In this document: one piece after another, positions 58,831 through 64,000 of the stretch | How the letters are laid out: each line of letters opens with the position of its first letter | How positions within the stretch are numbered: the first letter of the stretch is position 1 | Notes under the pieces: generated by a model | Database searches by the model: none | Told to the model about the DNA's origin: nothing | Seen by the model: the letters and a program-made list of their open reading frames with translations, nothing else | Program-made: the position numbers and the translations under genes | Source of the DNA: Haematobia irritans | Taxonomy: Eukaryota; Arthropoda; Insecta; Diptera; Muscidae | Direction: 5' to 3' | Assembly: GCF_050003625.1 (NCBI RefSeq) | Contig: NC_134400.1 | Coordinates: forward strand, 45,745,096-45,809,095 | Length of the DNA: 64,000 bases

Positions 58831-59092
58831 TGTTAAAATCTCTTCACTTTTTGACAAAATTTGTTACAGTGGTTAGAAGAGTTGAGAAAATTTGTCGCCT
58901 GGAATAACATCGTTAAATCGGCTAATTGCCTGAGATGTAGCAAAAAAAAAATATATGGAAGACATTCAAATCTAAAGATATTTTCCAACAACTTCACAAA
59001 AATGCATTTACAATTTAATGTGTGATACATGTTCTGAGGCCATATTTGTCCAAATCGGGAAATTTTTAATCAATTCAGAATCTTACCCGAAT

Positions 59093-59570
59093 TCATGAAA
59101 AATATGCAAATACTGTATGTGAGATATGATTACATTTGAAGGATGTACTTCTGAAAACATCCGCATAACTGTGCCCGTCACAGGGTTTTATAACGACGGC
59201 ATCGGGGCGTTCCCTTGGGCCATTTTGTCGTGGTTTTCCCTTCGGTTTCCCCTCTTTCGCGCTCGGAGACTTTTCGTTGGAAGCTCTATTCACCCCAGTG
59301 GGTGCCATCAGTTTGTTCGATCTCTTCTTAAGCTTCTATACTGGGTTTGTCTCTGCTGGGCTGAGTGCACTTCGTATTTCATCTATTTCGGAGAGTCCAT
59401 CTTGAACCTATTTATGTTCCTTTACTCACTTATTACGGCCCGCGTAGTGTACCTAAATATTATAGCCTCTCCTTCATTAGCAGGTACCGCGTCGATGAAT
59501 CGTTTTATCGCGACATCATTATTTTAACATACTCGGCGTATTCATTCGATATGGTCTCAACATGACGCCG
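59093..59570 (-). pseudogene. LINE gag (ORF1) remnant
   Basis: On the minus strand, KGKPRQNGPRERPDAVVIKP then CDGHSYADVFR matches the phrase RPDA.(V/L)IK....SYAD.(L/F)R common in ORF1 proteins of I/R1/LOA-type LINEs. It is preceded by a second frame with DAVPANEGEAI. Several stops and shifts are present. It may belong to the LINE whose 3' end is at 1430-2884, but the two parts cannot be linked here. Confidence 0.55.
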
Positions 59571-59574
59571 TCGT

Positions 59575-60092
59575 AGAGTGATCAAAAAACGGTTTTTTTG
59601 AAGGTCGGTTTTTCTAAGATTTAGAACCCCGGACTTTTGTCCAAAGCTGGTGGACTGCACTTCTTGAAATAAATAACCGGTTTACTTAAAAACACAACAT
59701 TTTGAAGGGAAAATCTTATTTTATTGTCACAAAAAACTCACGAAAAAATAATTCGATAATTTAGTATCGGTTGGATACAATTTCTTCTTAAATTCAAATG
59801 TACGTTGCATCAGTTTAGAAAAACTTTCATTGCAGTTTATTAAAATACCCAGATGTATTTGCTTAAATTTGGCAATTTTACAATGCAAATACAAAAACCG
59901 AAAATGTATTCTTCCTCTGTGTCCTATAATGTAGTTGCCATTTGAAGTAACCCCGAGGGTCCCAATGCAAGCCGTGAGGTCGCCGCCAGGTTTGATACAA
60001 GACCTTATGGATACTTGTGTTCAGAGCCAGGCCGGGCACTAATCTGGTTGTCGTATCAACAGAACCTCCATTGCCAATTTAATGGTTATGTG
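59575..60092. other. Unassigned; possible LINE 5' or repeat DNA
   Basis: aaacggtttttttgaaggtc recalls 38930-39005. ccccgagggtcccaatgcaa to cgggcactaatctgg has higher GC than its surroundings and may be LINE 5' sequence in the minus sense. No frame is called. Confidence 0.3.
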
Positions 60093-60345
60093 ACACACAC
60101 AAATTTTTTATCTGATTCAATCACGAATTTAATTGATCCAATTAATTGTTTAATTGTAATCTCTTCAATCACAGAAATTATAGTATCTATTAAAAAATTA
60201 ATTGAAAGTCCATTAAAAAATTAATTGATACTATTAATTGTTTTGATTTTTGTTTCAATTAAAAAATTTGTTGAATCAATTAAATTTTTAATTGAATATG
60301 TTTTAAAACTCAAGACTTTAATTCGAAAAATTTTTGTGAATTTTT
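60093..60345. mobile_element. L3: L-family MITE
   Basis: acacacaaattttttatctg start, repeated attaattgatccaatta words and a ttttttctgcgc end. It is inserted in the possible LINE remnant. Confidence 0.6.
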
Positions 60346-61157
60346 TTCTGCGCTCAGAGCACTTCCCAAGCCCTGCCATGCGTTTAACGGGATGGGGGCA
60401 GTTAGTTGTGACATTAGCCTGAAAGCCCTTTCCCTGAAATATCATTCCCAGGTACTCACGTAACAGAATGCCACTACTGTCGGCTCATTGCTTCTATTCC
60501 GATCCATAGTCCATGTTCGTAATTCCGTGTCAATACTTTTCCTATTATCTCCGTGTTTGATTAGGGAGCCCACGGGGTCATCCTCGGATATAACTGCCTT
60601 TTTATAGAACGTCCTCAGTCTTCGCCGCTCTTGGTTGGGGGCTGCTTATTTTTCACTGCTGTCCCCGATGGTAGCCTGAGCTCAGTCCCATTGGTGTTAA
60701 ACCTTTTCTTTACTTTTTCGATTTCTACTTTTTTTGTAGAGACGTTTCGAACATTACTAGTCGAGAAATGGATCTCTAGAATTTTTGGAAATTTCCATTT
60801 CTGTTCTTACTATGTTATGTACCAGCACACAGAGAAGAGAATGGTTGGAATTCGGTTGTTCTTATAAACAATCTATATTTAGAAATAAATATTAGTTGTT
60901 TATACCAATTTTCTGTATTTACATATATTTATTCATACCTGCAACCATTTTATGAGATTTTCAACAGATTTTCTGTTGTGCCACAACATAAATGGTTGTA
61001 GTAACCAAATTTACCTCCTTTGAATAATTTTGATTCGTATTGGTTGATACGACCATCCGTAAGGAAAATTTTTAATTATCATTTAGTAACCACCATTGTC
61101 ATTTAGTATTCATAACCGAATATCATTTCAAATATTTATAAAATGTCATTTGATTTT
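60346..61157. other. No gene recognised; part may be LINE remnant
   Basis: 60350-60780 has ordinary GC and no repeat words, perhaps more of the minus-strand LINE. From 60828, CACACAGAGAAGAGAATGG recalls the H1 end, but no matching right end is found before A9. Confidence 0.3.
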
Positions 61158-63063
61158 TACCCTCCACCATAGGATGGGGGTATATTAACTTTGTAATTCC
61201 GTTAGTAACACATCGAAATACTGCTCTAAGACCCCATAAAGTATATATAATCTGGGTCGTGGTGAAATTCTGAGTCGATCTGAGCATGTCCGTCCGCCCG
61301 TCTGTTGAAATCACGCTAACTTCCGAACGAAACAAGCTATCGACTTGAAATTTGGCACAAGTAGTTGTTATTGATGTAGGTCGGATTGCAAATGCGCCAT
61401 ATCGTAACGTATAGCCCCCATTTAAACGGACCCTCAAATTTGGCTTGCGAATCCTCTAAGAGAGTATGTGGTCTCGAACACCCATGCAAAAATTGGACCA
61501 CATCGGTCCATAATTACATATAGCCCCCATATAAACCGATCCCCCGATTTGGCTTGCGGGGCCTCTAAGAGAAGAAAATTTCATTCGATCCGGCTGAAAT
61601 TTGGTACATGGTGTTAGTATATGGTCTCTACCAACCATGCAAAAATTGGACCACATCGGTCCAAAATTACATATAGCCCCCATATAAGCCGATCCCCCGA
61701 TTTGGCTTGCGGGGCCTCTAAGAGAAGAAAATTTCATCCGATCCGGCTGAAATTTGGCACATGGTGTAAGTATATGGTATCTAACAACCATTAAAAATTG
61801 GTTCACATTGGTGCATAATTATATATAGCCCCCATATAAACCGATCCCCCGATTTGGCTTGCGGAGCCTCTAAGAGAAGAAAATTTACATGATGTTAGTA
61901 TATGGTCTCTAACGACCATGCAAAAATTTGTCCATATCGGTCCATAATTATATATAGCCCCCATATAAACCGATCACAAGATCTGACCTCCGGACCCTCT
62001 TGGAAAACCAAAATTCATCTGATTCAGTTGATATTTGGTACGTGGTTTTAATATATGGCATTCAACACCCATGCAGGAATTGGTTCATATCAGTCCATAT
62101 TTATATATAGCCCCCATATAAACCGATCCCCCGATTTGTCTTTCGGAGCCTCTAAGAGAAGCAAATTTTATCCGATCCTGCTGAAATTTGGTATATGGTG
62201 TAATTATATAGTCTCTAATGACCATGCAAAAATTGATCCATATCGGTCCAGAATTATATATAGGCCCCATATAAACCGATCCCCAGATTTGGTCCCCGGA
62301 GCCCCTTGGAAGAGCAAAATTTATTCCGATTCGGTTGAAATTTGATACGTGATGTTAGTATATGGTATCCAACCACCATGCAGGAATTGTTCCATAGCGG
62401 TCCATAATCATATATAGCCCCCATATAAACCGATCCCCAGATTTGAACTCCGGTGCCTTTTGGATAAGCAAAATTCATCCGATCTGGTTGAAATTTGGTA
62501 CGTGGTGGTAGTATATGATATTTAACAACCATGCCAAAAGTGGTCCATATCAGTCCATAATCATATATAGCCCCCCATATAAACCGTTCGCGAGATTTGG
62601 TTTTGGAGCCTCTTGGTACATTGTGCTAATATATGGCCGTTAACAACCATGCCTAACTAGGTCCATATCGGTCTATAGTTATATATAGCGCTCAGATAAA
62701 TCGATCCCCAAACACACAAAAATTGGTCCATATCAATTTCATAATTTTATATATCCCCCATATAAGCGACCCCTATATTTCAATTCTGGCCCTCTACGTA
62801 CCGTGCAAAAGTCCATATCGATTCGTAATTATTTGTAGACTGACCTATATATACCTTTTTTGTCTAATATATACCAGGTATGGACTAACTCACAACTTAT
62901 AAAACGATGTTAAGAAGTTTTAAGATACCTTGCTATCGGTAAGTATTATCACAACGCAATTGATTCGATTGTGGATGACAGTCTTTCGTAGATGTTTCTA
63001 CGCAATCCATGGTGGATGGTACATAAGATTCGGCCTGGCCGAACTTACGGCCGTATATACTTG
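61158..63063 (+). mobile_element. A9: complete DINE-1-like element
   Basis: TACCCTCCACCATAGGATGG hairpin (one TA lost), GTCCGCCCGTCTG, about nine units near 153 bp, hairpin TTCGGCCTGGCCGAA and the end gtatatacttg. It is the longest run of units in the window without an insertion. Confidence 0.82.
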
Positions 63064-64000
63064 TTATATATCACCCCCAAAAGAACTCTTTGTGAAGTGA
63101 AGATCAAGTCCATTTTTAGAAGATTTTTGTTGAATGTAAATTAATGGAAGAATTTGGAAATGGAACAATTTTTTGACTGGGTATGCTCTCCAACTTTGAG
63201 AAATAACAAGAAAATACCATTATCAGAAAAAAGTTTACCTGAATTCCAGCTTCTTTTAAGGATTTTTTGGTATTGATAAAGATGCTGCTTATTTCAACTA
63301 AAAACATTTCTGGGGAGCCATCTCGCAGTAAATCTAGACTCGATAAATTTTGGATAAGAATGATGCTCTTATTTATCGAAGTTTCGTTAATTTCAAAAAA
63401 AAAAACTTTTAAACTAAAGAGTCAAAATCCTTAAAATACGTATTAGGCTATTTTGGAAGCCTTTTCACCTTCAATTAAGATAATTTAAAATCAAAAATGT
63501 TGTTCGTTACTTTAAGGAAACTTTGCGACTTTAATGCAAGAACAGTAAGCAAGTGTAGTTGCCATGTCAGTAACTTGTCAATTGTCCTGATTACCGACAT
63601 ATTTGGAATGCCATTTTCCACATTCCTTTGTGTTGTTAGTGATTTTCTTAAGGCAATCTCTTAATAAGCTCATATATCCTAAGGCCAGTGTGGGCCTTCA
63701 TCAAGGCGGGTATGTGGGGATAGTAAACACAAGAAAATTCCTTGTTTGCCTTATCGGACAAGAAAAAAGTGATAATTAAATTTGTTTCTACACATTGCCA
63801 TTTCGTGTGGAATCGAATCCACTCATAATTACTAATGAATGTTAAACATGGACAAAAAGCCATTGAAAAATTAAAGGGAAACCTTGTTTTTGTAGAAAAA
63901 AATCAGCATAGAACCGTAATTAAGGTTGTTTACTGTCTACCCTGTCTTGCCTAACACTTTAGAGGCCTCATTAATATGGCTAGCACAGAACAAAAAAATT
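63064..64000. other. No gene recognised
   Basis: Unique-looking DNA without element ends. Short minus frames at 63116-63307 and 63648-63863 have no domain features and no clear splice context. Confidence 0.35.

Noticed and set aside
59126..59527. A 133-codon plus frame
   Set aside because: The minus strand carries the LINE gag phrase RPDAVVIKP...SYADVF, so the plus frame is its shadow.

Overview
The window looks like nuclear DNA of a calyptrate (muscoid) fly such as Stomoxys, Haematobia or Musca. The evidence is its AT-rich composition, spliced GT-AG exons, mini-me/DINE-1-type elements with (GTCY)n microsatellites, Tc1/mariner copies and an RNase H-bearing LINE. No taxon is proven from sequence alone. 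There are no bacterial-style genes, rRNAs, CRISPR arrays or convincing functional tRNA genes.

One host gene can be assembled by eye. Five exons on the + strand (37622-37669, 37771-37965, 51509-51588, 51741-51907, 52232-52297) encode a small protein of about 184 residues with four membrane segments. Its layout resembles MARVEL-like or Snakeskin-like insect tetraspan proteins. Its third intron-exon boundary follows a 13.5-kb intron made almost wholly of transposable elements. Exon 2 carries an apparent 1-base frameshift near 37816.

Nearly everything else is nested transposon. The commonest class (families A and F) is helentron-associated/DINE-1-like. One end has a TATACCC...GGGTATA hairpin and a (GTCY)n tract, the body is built of 153-bp units, and the other end has a GC-rich hairpin followed by ACTTG. 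Class II elements include three near-identical, internally deleted mariner copies, a related fourth mariner, a hAT with an 8-bp duplication (12282-17143), CTCACG-rich elements with 8-bp duplications (about 39-41.6 kb), and many elements with CAC...GTG ends flanked by TA or TG. Class I is represented by a 5'-truncated LINE (1430-2884), two SINE copies that share the LINE 3' end, and remnants of a LINE gag.

Layout: 0-9 kb, LINE, A element and mariners; 10.9-18.5 kb, a five-level nest; 18.9-25.7 kb, A and C elements plus a 401-bp tandem duplication; 25.7-28 kb, quiet unique-looking DNA; 28-37.5 kb, C, D, minisatellite, A and mariner; 37.6-52.3 kb, the host gene; 52.4-63 kb, F, hAT-like, L, LINE-gag and A elements; 63-64 kb, nothing recognised.
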